From Elysia chlorotica (lineage: Eukaryota > Mollusca > Gastropoda > Plakobranchidae): a stretch of 64,000 nt of DNA. A program made the position numbers and the translations under genes. Below the pieces are notes generated by a model. That model saw only the letters and a list, made by a program, of their open reading frames with translations. It did not search any database and was not told the origin of the DNA. Below, piece by piece: positions 29,913-44,200 of the stretch (position 1 is the first letter of the stretch; every line of letters begins with the position of its first letter). The stretch lies in the NCBI GenBank assembly GCA_003991915.1, contig RQTK01000911.1, positions 1-64,000 of the forward strand, read 5' to 3'.

Positions 29913-32686
29913 NNNNNNNNNNNNNNNNNNNNNNNNNNNNNNNNNNNNNNNNNNNNNNNNNNNNNNNNNNNNNNNNNNNNNNNNNNNNNNNNNNNNNNNN
30001 NNNNNNNNNNNNNNNNNNNNNNNNNNNNNNNNNNNNNNNNNNNNNNNNNNNNNNNNNNNNNNNNNNNNNNNNNNNNNNNNNNNNNNNNNNNNNNNNNNNN
30101 NNNNNNNNNNNNNNNNNNNNNNNNNNNNNNNNNNNNNNNNNNNNNNNNNNNNNNNNNNNNNNNNNNNNNNNNNNNNNNNNNNNNNNNNNNNNNNNNNAGG
30201 GGGAGAGGCTGCGAGAGAGGGTGAGGGAGAGACAAAGATAGAGAGAGTTGAGTTTGTTTTACGGCAAGTTAACACAGTAACGGCTATATTGTGCCCATGA
30301 TGTCCAAAGACAGTTAATACATTATACTAGTAGCAACGGTGATCCCTTTATCCCTCTAATCGAAATAAAGATTGGTTCAAAGTAAAGGGTATATCTATTT
30401 GTGGCACCATCACAGTTAAAATTTATTATAGAGATCAATATCCTTTAGAAACCTCAGTAGGCGCTGAGGACTAACAAAGGTAAATATGCTCTTCAGTGGC
30501 CTGGAAGCCAGATGCAGTTTCCGTTATCGGTGAAAAAGTAGACAGGCAAGCAGAATGGGACTTACGGATAATTGACAGTTGCTGGTATGACACTGTGGAG
30601 GCTCTTCACCTCTCAGGAGGAAGGCGTGGGTAAGATTAAAATGTCCCAGTCGGACTCGATCGAGTACCACCTGGTCTCGTTTTCTAGCCTGAGACACTCA
30701 CGCCCAGTGACCAAAATGTGGTTGGACACAGTGCAGTTTGTTATTTGTCAGGTTATTCCATCGCACCTTCCAATTTTCTCTTTTAAACTTATGTATGATT
30801 GACTTCACATCTGATGCAGGTATCTTCACCTGAGTAGGTTCCAACTCGACCCCGATCTTGGCGAGCTCATCATCCGTTTTATTTCCTTCAATTCCATTAT
30901 TACTTGGGATCCAGCAGAGAGTAGTTTTCTTACCATTTTGCTGAAGTTCGTGAATCTTTCTAAGTGTGTGAAGAATTGTTGGATTTTTCAAGTTTGCCTC
31001 TCCGGCCGCCTTCACCAGGGAAAGTGGGTCCGATAGGATAAAAATGCGTCTTTTCTTGATGTTGAAACAGTGTCCATTGCCATTCTATATATCAAAGCCT
31101 TTGCGTTAACCCCGCAGCATTTATCTACTGAGGATGAGTGGCAAGCAGCTCGACGCAGGTCTCATCTTTAGACCCGTCAGTGAAAGGTAGACAATGATCT
31201 GACATATTTCCTATGATTTGTTCAAACTTTTCTCTGTATAATTCTGGAGGAATTTTTGTCCTTCTGGAGAGCTGTCAAGTCAATAATGCTTCCTGGTCTT
31301 TCCAGCGTCCGGGGGAGGAGGTGGGGGTTATTTCCGAAAATGTGTCTTCTTTAATAGAGTTAGTATCTAAGTCGATTTCAAGAAGGAGCTGGTGAACACG
31401 GATTCTAAAAGGGGGAATCGCGTTCGGTGAAGATTGGAGTTTTTCTACATGACTTGGGTGGAAAATAGGGTGAAAAGCAGGGTTGTCAGGATTAGATTTT
31501 AGATTAACGGAATATTGTAGGGATAGTTTGTCTCTTCTTAATGACAAGGATGGTTCGTCAGCACTTGCTGCTATGTAGAGGCTTTCTACAGGAGTGGTAC
31601 GAAAGGCTCTAAGGCTGAGACGCATTTTTTTATAAGATGGTCTGGCAGAGCCATACACTACGCTGTCTTAGTCTAGTTTAGATCAGATCGTATCAGAGAG
31701 CGATAGAGGTAGGGGAAAGACTCTCTATTTGATCCCCGCTCTGTTGCGGGTAAGGTCTTATTAAGATTTAGTGATTTTTGACACATTTTCTTCAGATATT
31801 TCAGGTGGGGGAAAAAGGAGAGGTGGTTGTTATATTTTTCGAATATAACGCCCAAAAAATTTTGCCTCTTCTTCTACAGGAATTATTTGGCTCCCTGTGA
31901 AACTTCTTTTTATTACAAAAATGAACAGCTCTCGCTTTTTGAGGGGAGAATTTGAAGCCGTTTGAGTATGCCCATTTCTGAAGAGCGTTGAGCTGCAGTT
32001 GGAGTCGTCACTCTATGGTTAGAACTAAGGAGGCTCTGTAGCAGACCACAAAGTCGTCAGCATATAACGAACAGTTTACATTTTTTAGAGTGTCGGTTAT
32101 TGAACTTATTTGAATGCCAAAAAGAATTTTTAGAAGAGCGCTGCCCTGAGCTATTAAATTTTTACTTAATATGGGTAGGTTTCCCTCGATCCCCATATTT
32201 TGAAGGTTTTTAAGCATGCCCTACTTCCAGGTTGTGTTATAAGCTTCTTCTAGGTCAAAGAAGACAGCGACCATGTGTTGGTTATTGATAAAAGCCTCTC
32301 TAAAGAATGTTTCAAGGCAGATCAAGTGACCCGATCAAGTACATCTCTTTGCCCCACTCTGGAAGGGGGATAAGAAATAATTAACTTCTAAATACCAGTG
32401 TAGTCGTTTGGCTACCTGTCATTCCAAGAGTTTACAGAGGCAGTTTGTTAAAACTATAGGTCTATAATTTTGTGGGTTTTCCGAGTCTTTTCCCGGTTTT
32501 GGAATAGAGATAACTGTGGCTTAGTGCCAGGACTCTAGAAAAGTATCTAACGCCCAAAACATTTGTGTAACGATTCGGGATGTTTTTTAGAATCTTGTCA
32601 TGCAGGAGATCTGGGTAGGTAGGTAAATAGATTGGTATATAGGTAGGTAGATAGATTGATAGACAGATAATTAGATAGATAGATAT

Positions 32687-32764
<78 letters not shown>

Positions 32765-35700
32765 CGATAGATAGATAGATAAATTAGATAAGTTAAATAG
32801 ATAAATAGATAGATAATAATAATAAAATTAATTACCGACAGGTAAATAGACTGATATTAAGCACTCTACTGACAATGCTGATATTATAATCAAGTAAATA
32901 GAAAGATATATAAATAGATAGATAGACTAATTGATTGACTGACTTGATTGATTTATAGATAAACGATCAATAGATTAATTAATAGAAAGTTAACAAATTG
33001 ATAAACACAGAGTAATAGACTTTGGGAATAGAAGGGTCAATATATGAGCAATTAATTAGAACAGATAGTTTTGGATGTATGACTCACTTTCCGAAGGGAA
33101 ACACAGAGCTCTCTCTGATGTTGGGATCCATCTTCCTGACCATGACACACTGTAGTCCCCAGGCAGCGTCAGGCTCTGAACCCCCATCATGGCCCACAAT
33201 GACTTTCTCAAGGTCACCCAAATCTACTGCCTCCAAAATGAAGCTGTCAGTCTGCCCAAAAGATAGCAAGAATAAATCTTTCATCAATTATTGATGGAGT
33301 GGGAGATATATATGCTATGCTAAATAGAATAAAATCTTTTTAAGATTCGAGTTGATGCTAAGAAAAAAGCTTTAAATTTAGGCAAAATGTATATATAAAA
33401 CAGAATAGATTTTGATTTTTACATTTTTATTGAGTATGTTATGTTTAGGATGTCACTAATAAAAGAATAAAGAAAAACATGGAAAAGAATACTGTTTATG
33501 AAAGTATTTTCAAAATGCTTAACATAAAATTACTTTCTTTGGCTTACAAATAACCAAGCCTTTATAAATCGATGAATCAGTACACTTGTAAAATAAAAAG
33601 GTCTAAATTGTCAATAATGTTTTTAATTAACACTACTGTTATGTCTAAATGTTGATATGTTTCAAACAATTTAAGCTTAGTCTCACTAAGAACGAGAAAC
33701 ATTATTCGAAGAGAAAATGTAAAAGTTCTGTTGATAGGTGAAGTTTTTATCAGTAACAAGTATCAGCAAAAATATTACCTTGCCCTTTGAGAACTTGTTT
33801 GAATCAGAGCCGTTTTTCAAGTAACGTCTCCCAGAATCTCCCAGACTGCCCACTAAAATGATGTGCACATTAGCCTGAGTACCAGCATTCTCTTGTGCTT
33901 CTGTCACTGTTTTCACCAAGTACTGGTATGCTATGAAATGGATAGAATGAGTGAAAGGAATAACTCAAAGATTGCATAAATATTGAAAAAGTTCCCAGCA
34001 TTTTTTGTACAACAAATAAAATGGGTTACAACAAAAACATATACAAAACAAACAAGAAAAGAAAGAATTAGTTTGCTTTATTCTATTCATAAAGTATTTT
34101 TGTCCATTAATCTGTGATGCATTTTTTACTCTCAATTGAGACAAAAAGCATTAAGAAACAAGACAAACTCATTTGCTCTCAAATTCTTCTATGGTGTTGC
34201 AAGTAGGTAAATGCTTTTGTAAAAGAAAAATATGAAGTTTTTCTATACTTTCCCAAAAAATATATTTTGATGATTTTCAATAAGCAGCATAAAATCTGTA
34301 TATCTTCAGAAATATTATCCAAGGATTTGAAGTTACCTTACAAAAGGTATGGAAAAAATCTTAATAAGTTATCTAATGCAACATGTGAATTTTTTTTAAC
34401 TGCCTTACACTGAAGTGCCGGTCCATCTTGTGAGTCAACTCCAGCCTCATACACAATGTCTCCATTTTCAGCCTCAAAAGACAACCATCTGTCGACATTA
34501 AACTCATGTTTTTCCTGGGTCGCTTGGTTTTCCAAGATAAGCTGATGAGCAAAAAGCAATAACATTATTTAGAGGAATAGAAAATAAGAAGGAGTTACAA
34601 AAGCTGATTTATATTATGTTTTAAAAGGGCATAAATAAACATGACACTTTATTGATATAAGCTGGAAAATAGCCATTAAAGTGTATGACCATGAATAACT
34701 ATGGAATTGTGGAATGGTAATAAGCTTTACCTTCCAATCATATTGGAATATCACTTATAAGTTTTAAAAAACAAAAACAGTTTTACCATAGGAAATGAGT
34801 CAATAGATTTGCTAAATTCATTGTAAAAAAATATGAGGTTTGATGCAGTGACGGAGTGCTTCATATGATGAGGATAGTGCTTCAGTCTTACCTTGCTGAC
34901 CCTCCATCCCACAGACTGTCCTGTATTATCATGTTCCAGTCGAATTTTCTTTAAGTGGCCAATTACCTCTGGGTCCAGGAAAATCTGGAGAGAAAAGATT
35001 CAGATTAAAAAAAATTCCAGCTGGAATTAAAACAATACAAAACTCAAAAGTATGAGTAAACATTTTGGAAATAATTTTTAGATGTCTCTAGGTGCAATGA
35101 AAGTTATTGTTGTTTTTTAATCCAGTGGCCCCTGAGCTTCCGCTCTTTTGCCTAGGGCTATGAAAAAGAAGGCAGCAGTTCTTTGTAGTTGCATTGAGGT
35201 TGAATATAAAGTGTTGTGGAGATTAGGTGTTACTGCCAAACTTCGAGTTCGAGTCTCTCTCTGGTAAATATGTGCGGTAGCTGTCAGTCCGCGCATATTT
35301 TATCGCATAAAACACTCAAGCCAACTCAAGTCCATGTCATGCCTGGGTGCCCTGACGGCGAGGTCATGGGTAGCTGACTGAGCTCTGGTAACATAGACAC
35401 CATGCACCAGAACAATTTTTAATTCTCTCTGACTCACTTTATCTGGTGAAAGCGGTCGGGAGGCAGACTGGGAAAATCCAAAAATTCTTAACATATTGAA
35501 AAATATCCACGAGCTGCAAAAAAAAAGAAAATTGTTCTCTGCTGGATTCTCAGCCATGTTTGAATTGAAGGAAATAAAAAGGCCGATGAGCTCGCCAAAA
35601 TTGGGCACGAATTTAAACCTACTCAGGTGCAGATACCAGCATCCGATGCAAAGCCAATTGTACATAAGTTTATAATAGAAAACTGGAAAGCACGAAGGAA

Positions 35701-38700
35701 AAATATGACAAACAACAAATCATACTGTGTCCAACCACATTAAGTTCACTGGGCAAGAGTTTCTTAGGCTAGACGACGAGAACAGGTGGTTCTCGATCGA
35801 GTCGCCCTTGGACATTCTCATCTTACCCACGCCTTTCTATTGAGAGGTGAAGAGCCTCCACAGTGTCAAACCGCAACTGACAAGTATTCATAAGTCACAT
35901 TCTGGTTGACTGTCCATTTTTTTACACCTCACTTGAGGATGTCCTTGTCCTAGTCATCTTAGTCTATCTCCTTTAGCTTTATTACCCCTCTATGATAGTC
36001 AGATTGTTGCATTACAACACCTTTTGGGTTGCCCTCTCCAAGTACAAGGTCAGGTTCTCTCCCTCAAAGTGGAAAGAATGTTTTCTAAAGCGAACTGAAC
36101 AAATCTTGGTGAACTTCCTCACAGACACTGCACGGCGTAACAATCTGGTGACCTACAGCCACTTATAACATTAAATCGCAGCTGTCACAATGGACAAATG
36201 TCAGCCAGCCAGCAGGCTCAGCGACTGCAGCAGAGTGCACGGTGTCAACAGGATTTGTATTGGCCATAAGTACATTCCTGACAGGGGAATGCTGATTTTG
36301 GATGCAGCAGAGGGACAGCCTGGGGATAGTGTGGGTGTGATAGTTTGGGAAGGTAGGAGGACAGAAACCCCCAGTAATACCGTGCAATGAGAGTCAGGCG
36401 GGACAAGCTGTTTTGAGAGGTAGAGCATTGGGTTTCTATTCCGTCTTACCTGCTTTGATCCTATTATCAGGCCAATTCATTTGTCACATTTTGTTTGCTT
36501 CTGGTTGGGTCAGTGACGAGCTGACAAAGAAGTATGTTATCCCGCTCACAGTTTAATCAGGGATGATTTTTTAGCTATGTGTTTTTATTTATTTCCAATT
36601 TCCATTCACATCACATAGAATGCAAATATTAATGAAATTCATTAAGTTGTGAGTCATCTCCTTCTGTTATAAAATCATATGTGACATATTTTTTTATCTT
36701 AAAGCAACATTATTATCTTACATCAAACTTGTTTGTCTTCCCTGCTTGGAAAGTGTCTTTGTCTTCCGACACAAGAGGAAGCGGTCTGGATTGTCCATGT
36801 GTGCCAAAAAAGGACAATATAGCCGTAACTGTGCTGACGTGCCGTAAAAACAAACTCTCTCACCCCTGTGAGACGCGACATACAGGACCCTCCGGCGGTG
36901 GAAAAATCTGTTGTCCATCAACATGGGAGATCCTTGCCTGTGGGGTCAAACTAGTCACTGCACTAGTATATAGCAGCGCCTCCCTCACTTGGGGTGTCCT
37001 TGTCCTAGTCGTCTTAGTCTATCTCCTTTATCTTTATTACCCCTCTGTGGTAGTCAGACTGTTGCATTCCGATACCTTTTAGGTTCCCTCTCCAAGAACA
37101 AGGTCAGGTTCTCTCCCTCAAAGTGGAAAGAATGTTTTCTAAAGCCAACTGAACGTGTCTTAGTGAACTCCCTCACAGACGCTGCACGGCGTAACGATCT
37201 GGTGACCTACAACCACTTATAACATTAATCATAGCTGTCAAAATGGACAAATGTTAGACAGCCAGCAGGCTCAGGGACTGCAGCTGAGTGCACTGTGTCA
37301 ACAGGATTTGTATTGGCCATAAGTACAATCCTGACAGGGGAATGCTGATTTCGGATGCAGCAGAGGGACAGCCTGGGGATATTGTGGGTGTGATAGTTTG
37401 GGAAGGTAGGAGGAGAAGTGACAGAAACTCCCAGTAATACTGCGCAATGAGAGTCAGGCGGGACAAGCTGTTTTGAGAGGTAGAGCATTGGGTTTCTATT
37501 CTGTCTTACCTGCTTTGATCCTATTATCAGGCCAATTCATTTGTCACATTTTGTTTGCTTCTGGTTGGGTCAGTGACGAGCTGACAAAGAAGTATGTTAT
37601 CCCGCTCACAGTTTAATCAGGGATGATTTTTTAGCTATGTGTTTTTATTTATTTCAAATTTCCATTCACATCACATAGAATGCAAACATTCATGAAATTC
37701 ATTAAGTTGTGAGTCATCTCCTTCTGTTATAAAATATATGTGACATATTTTTTTATCTTAAAGCAACATTATTATCTTACATCAAACTTGTTTGTCTTCC
37801 CTGCTTGGAAAGTGTCTTTGTCTTCCGACACAAGAGGAAGCGGTCTGGATTGTCCATGTGTGCCAAAAACTGTAAGTGTTACATTGGCCTCAGTCCAGCT
37901 ATCTGGTTCAGGGGCAGTCACTGTGTACACATGCCAGTCTCCATCTAGGTGATGAAGTGGAAAGGAGATAGAGTGAGAAACTAATTTGGAGTAAAAAACT
38001 TAAAGGTTCTATGTGCCTTCTTTATCTATACTGCAATAGAACATTGTAATTTCATGAAGCAAGTTTGTCTATACAATCAATTTTTTAAAGTAAAAACTTT
38101 CTAATTAAAAGTTGTCTATATGTTATATAATATTTTCCTACAAATAATGTCTTCATATTTTAAGTAGTGATATTACCCCTAGGTTTGGGTGTCTCTGGCT
38201 TCTGTGGTGTTTCTGGTTTGGTCTCTGGTTCCTCTACCTCTGGTTGGTCTGGTGTTTTCTCTCGCTCTGTCACATCAACATTATCCTCATCTCCTAGATT
38301 TAAAAAATAGAGTGACATGTTTTTTTCTTTTTTATGATTAAAAAATTCCATTTAGTCATTGAATAAATTTTTAAACATGGGAGAAAAATCCATCTCTATT
38401 TACAACTGGTACTAAACAGAAATAAGGATGGCTTATATTACAAGTGTTTTGATTACTTTACTGTTAAGAAGAAAACAATTAAAAGGAATAATAAAAAGTG
38501 AGGAAGTGTATTTTTTATAATCAGCTGATAAAAATTGACATATATTCTATTTCCATGTTTGTATTTCTTAAAAAGCGAATTTGTAAAACTCTTCATTATA
38601 TGGGACATTAATTTTACTTATAATTTTTTTTAAACTTATAATTTATATATTGTGGAAAAGAAATAGTTTTGTTGCTCTTCCAGTATTATAGCATGAAAAG

Positions 38701-41190
38701 ATGTTAAAATTTTGTTTCACAAACTTTTGTTATTTAAAGTTAATTGTAAAATCAAATTAAAGAATGTAGAATAAAAAAAAGACCAGTTTACTGATGAGAT
38801 CTTGCATGTAAGTCTGGCCTGTTTTAGAAATTCTGATCTTCACCTCTAAAAGGATCTGGGGATGGACTTTTCCTTCTGCTAGCAACAGGTGCCACAGTGA
38901 CAGCTTCCATAGGTGTGTTGGTAATTTCCTCCCCTTCATCTTCTACCTTTGTTGATCTGGCTGTGGGAAGGGCACTAGAGCCATCATCATTATTCCCCGG
39001 GTAAAGAGTCCGCATGGTTTCTCCATCATCTTGACCAGCATCTAACCATCTATTAAGGAAGATGATATGAGGGGAACATTTAAAGATATGATGTCAAAGC
39101 TAAAACTTTATAATGCCACAAAGAATGACAAAAGACCTTCTCATATTATTAATATCTATTTAAAAAAGATGGCACTCTTCACAAAAGAAACACTTCAAAC
39201 TTTCTCCCACAATTGTATCAATACTATCATGTTGAAAAAAAAAGATTTTTGTTAAGATATATTGTTAGAGTATAAAAAAAAAGTTTAAGTCATTATCTTA
39301 CCCACACCAAAAAAAGAATTTAAAAAACCAAGGAGCTCCTAATGTGTTAAAGATTTTTTCACATAAAATTTTAGTTATCTAGCACCTTGACTTTTTTTGG
39401 ACAGTGATCACCTTTAAAATCTTGTTTGCAAAAAGAGAAAGAGCGAAAGAGAGGGGGGAGAGAGACAGACTGACAGACAGGGATACAGAGAGAAGTATAA
39501 ATATAAGTGTGATAGAGTAAATCAATTCAAGTTATAGAAAGTTCACATTCCAGACATTAACATTATTTTTCACCTGTTGCATATAAAGATATAATCATCT
39601 TCTTCATTGTCAAGTTTTACTGTTACCCGCATCAGGAACCAACCATCACCTGCAAACAAACAAACAAAAATAATAAAAATCAATTTTTCTTAAGATGTTA
39701 CACTTGTTTTTTACTATAGTCTTCAATTTATAACAGGACATTGATAAGGATTTTAGTAAAGCACAACAGTATAAATTAACACATATTTCATATGCAGTTT
39801 AAGACTTATTGTAAATAAAATGCACCAAAGATTAGGAGGACATAATTTTATTATTAATAACATTTTTTTAAATTAAAGCATCTGATGCAAACATAAACAT
39901 AAAACATAAAACATTGAAGAAAGATTCAGTAATTTTATTGATAATGTATAAATACTGTGAAAAAAAATGCAATGAACTTTTGTGAGAAAAGTAAGGGATA
40001 AACAGCTAATAAAAAATACAGCATATAAAATTACAATAACATTATATTAAATGAAGAGCACTACAAAACTGCACAAAAGTTGTTTGTTTTTTTATATCAT
40101 AAACTAGCATTCAAATGTTCTGCTTCTTACAACCAAATTATTGAGGTATTGTGATGTTAAATACTTCAAACCCATTTACAGTATAGTTTCATAGTTCATA
40201 CTCATTCTTTTCTAGCTTCCTTCATCGGTCTCCATCACTTCTATCTAGAGGTTAAAAATAAAAGCAAACTTACCTGGGTTTCCACTGTAATGCCCTATGG
40301 TTATGCTGTCCATAGTGAGGAGACTCACTGCCTCAATAACAAATGAGTCAGTCTAGTAAAGAATGGAGATAGACTGAGTTAGAACTAAGCAAATATTTTA
40401 ATGTTTACTCATTTCTTATCGACGAGATAAATTCTGACAAGATATATCCTGATATATCCTGATAAGAAATAAAACAAAAGTCTTTATCTCATCTTCATTT
40501 GTGAGGTGACTATGCAGAATTGTTGCTTACATCATTTTTTAGCTAAGGATAATAAAAAACCTGAATATATTTACATATTTCATTTCCAAAGATCATATAT
40601 GGTTCTAGAAATGATATAGTCATAATTCTCTAAACTTCTTTAAGTGTGTTTCTAAAACAATATAAACAATTTAAAATCATTTCTTATTACAACTTGATTT
40701 GTGGATTTGTGGGGGGTTTTCTTGCAGATTTGTATGGTATGTATACTAAGGTAGGGTATTTGAGAACGACTAAAATAATCCTGAAACTTAGAAAAATCAA
40801 TTTTTATGAAAGTAATTAATATTTTAGAAGGGGAAAACAACATTGCTGGTATTTTCCCTCAACGCATAGACAATTTCTTGGGCTTGGGTACTATAGCTTC
40901 TTCACATTTTATCTAAAAATCTGAAAGAAATTGACTCTGAGTCTGTGTTGTGCTAACCTGTCCTTGCTGGAAGTGCTGTTTCCCTGACGTGCTGTCTTGA
41001 AGTCTGCGAAATCCTGTGCTGCCCATCTGGCCGTCCAGCTTGACCATGATGTCTTGGTCAGTGCTTGCACCAGGAGAATCAGCTGTTGTCACTGTCACAT
41101 GATACTTGACCACTGTGTTTTGAATATGAGAAAAATAATGATTTACTCAGAGAATATATGTTGCAACATTTCTGAATGTAGCATCTTCAC

Positions 41191-41257
<67 letters not shown>

Positions 41258-44200
41258 TTCACTTACATAGCACTTTCCATCAGAGTATCAAAGCAGTTTA
41301 CATTGTTGAAGATAAAAGCATATAAAAACGTACACCTTAAACATAAATTATACACAATACAACAGACAGGTGATAATTACAATACATAGGAACATTACTA
41401 CAAATAAACAAGACAATATGTAATGCGATAAATATGGTTGGGTAAAAGATTCTAACTTGACAGATATTTTTGAAAAAGAAATGTTTTTAAATGTTTTCTA
41501 AAAAAAAAAAAACTCACAAGAGATTGATCTAACAGAAAGTGGTAAAGAGTTCCAACCAGTGGGGCCATATTATACAAGATTGATCCTAGAAGTGTGCAAG
41601 AGATTTTTGTTTTATAGATCGCAACTGACGTCCAGGATTGTATGGGGAGATTAGTTCTTTTATGTAGGAGGGTGAGTTATCACTTAGCGCTTTCAAACAA
41701 AGAAGAGCAATTTGGTACTCAAGTCTAGCCAAAATGGAGCCAATGAAGGGTTATGAGAAAATGAGTACAACTGGTTTTGTCAAAGAAATCTAATCCTAAT
41801 ACAAGTCTGGCTGCCCTTGCTCTGCTTGAACTGGAATGTGAATTCACCAAGAGTGATAGACTGTAGGTAGAAGACATGAACTCTAAATAAGAGTCACATT
41901 AGCTCATCAAGCAAGGGCCGTTAGTAATATCAATCTATGTGCCTTGTTTTGGCCTTTGAAAGAGAACACAAAGTGCGCAAACAAAAACATTTTTTAGATC
42001 TACACTATGATGTTTCTGCTTGTTGAACATCTCTGATGTCTTTAACCAAAGTGGAATCTTATAAACAATATATGTAAAAGAATTAAAAAGAAGCAGACAC
42101 AAAAAGCAATCATACCAGGCAAAATAAATACTCCTGGCCACACCACAGGGAACTCCGTCCATCCATCAGAAGTTTCGTTGACTGCTATTGGTCGTGCAAA
42201 GGAAGACCAGAATGTATCCTTGGTGTCCACATCCTCAAAATGGATCTATTTAAAATTTTAATAAAATATTTTTAAATGACAAAAGCAAGTACAAATTTGT
42301 TGTATCATGCACTCAACTTTATAAGTCTGCTTTAATGTCAGTATCTACGAAAAATGAGATTGAGTATTATCACAAATTGTGTTAGTTCAATTATAATTTT
42401 ACTTGATGAAATTATATACTTTTCATCTCATTGAAAAATGTTGGCCAAGTCTTTGGAATATCATTTTTCTTGAGCTTGCAACAAAATTTTATAATATTTT
42501 GGATTTATACCCGACCTACCTTTAACAATTGTATTTGGAGAAAAAAAAAAGCAATACAAGTGGTTTCAAATTTTTTACTTAATCAGTTGTTGGCATTAAT
42601 TAGTAAACTCACTCTTTTGAGATGCCAAGATTTTGGCTGTAGATTGTCCTCAAACCCGATCCTCATCTTGATTAGCTCTCCTACATCCTCTGACAAGCTC
42701 ACCTAAAATGCATTGATATGTGGACAAAGAAAACAAATGAAAAATGACAGAGGAAGCGACAAACTTTTTTAGGTTACAAGACATAATGTTTGTCTTTGAT
42801 AGAGGATATGATACGGTTTAGACATTCGCATCTTACCCACGCCTTCCTACTGAAGAGCCTCCACAGTGTCATACCTGCAATATTATTGTCCATAAATCAC
42901 ATTCTGTTTAACTGTCCACTTTTTCACCGGGAAATAAATCTGTACCCTGCTTCCAAACCATTAGAGAGCATATTTACTTTTGTTAGTCATCAGCGTCTAC
43001 TGAGGTATCTGAAGGACATTGGTGTGTATAATGAAATTTAACTGTGAAAATCCTACACATGGATCTGTATATACCCTTTACTTTTAACCAACCTTTTCAT
43101 GTACAAATTTTATGCTTTTACTACTCAGAGAGATAAACAAGTCACCGTGTTAATTATCTTAGGATATCATGGGCACAATATAGCCATTACCATGCTGACA
43201 TGCCGTAAAAACAAACTCACTCCCTTATTGTGTAATCTAAATCTGTTCATATTTCAAACACATGTACATCCTTTCTTTAGTTAGACACAGACCCTATAAC
43301 TTACATCGAACTTGTCTGTCATCCCAGGCTGAAATGGGTTTTCTTGCTTGCCTTTAAGACTGACTGGATTACTCTCTCCTTTGTCTCCACAGAAAACAAT
43401 TATGGCATCAGATGTATCCCCTGTGGTGCCTTCTGTACTAGTCAACACCTCCACACTCCACTGACCCCCTGTTGTGACAGAGTGTTAAAGCTATGATGAT
43501 AAGAGTAAGGTAATGATAGGTCAATGGTGTCATTTATAAGACCAAAAACAGATACAGAAATTAAGATGCTTTGATTGCTTTACAAAATGGGGCTGGCCTG
43601 TTTCTCACAAAAGTCCTGTGATGCTTGTAAGTTGGCTCGTGCAAAAAGTTATTTTTTTTCTTAATAGGTCTAGGCTCTAGCCCAATCAGCAGATTGTTAA
43701 CAAAAAGAAATACAATTATCACATGATTTTGTTGACATTTTTGAGGAAAAAGAAGGCAGCCCCATAGTGACTATGGTATGAAAAATTTATGGGTGAAAGG
43801 CTATAACTAGGAGTAAATAGTTTTTAGTTTATCATACGCTTGAATGGAGTCTTTTTAAAATGATTTTAAAAAATATTTAAAGAAACTGAGTCAAAATTGT
43901 TGTAAATATTAAACGGTGAAACTTTTCCTCCAATATTGCAATTAAAACCTTGATGTGTTTAATAATAGCATATGTTTTGTGGGAATCTTTCTCAAGAGAC
44001 TTAAGATTCAAATTTTATATTTTATTCAATGCAAAAGCCATACGCGTGACAGGAACATCAGGGAAGTCACTGGTTGGGATGGCAACTGTGCTTGGTCTAG
44101 TAGAGATTACAGGTAGAGTGATCTCTACTTGTTCGTCTCTCTTTTCTTCATTGCCAATCCAGCTGAAAAGAAAGGGGAAAGAAAATTGGAAATATGCATT

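Larger units (their letters stand above)
25262..33087 (-). other. Largest LOXHD1 intron (7.8 kb)
   Basis: This interval lies between module 14 and the acidic tail exon. It is AT-rich from 26.4 to 29.8 kb with no recognised exon. It contains a block of TTGTCCACT-like repeats, a GA tract with an assembly gap, a decayed LINE and a (GATA)n tract. Missed small exons cannot be excluded, especially in the gap. Confidence 0.7.

Noticed and set aside
36190..36390. 66-codon + frame (ICIGHKYIPDRGMLILDAAE)
   Set aside because: Within the duplicated intronic unit; the second copy has stop and frame changes, and no family was recognised.
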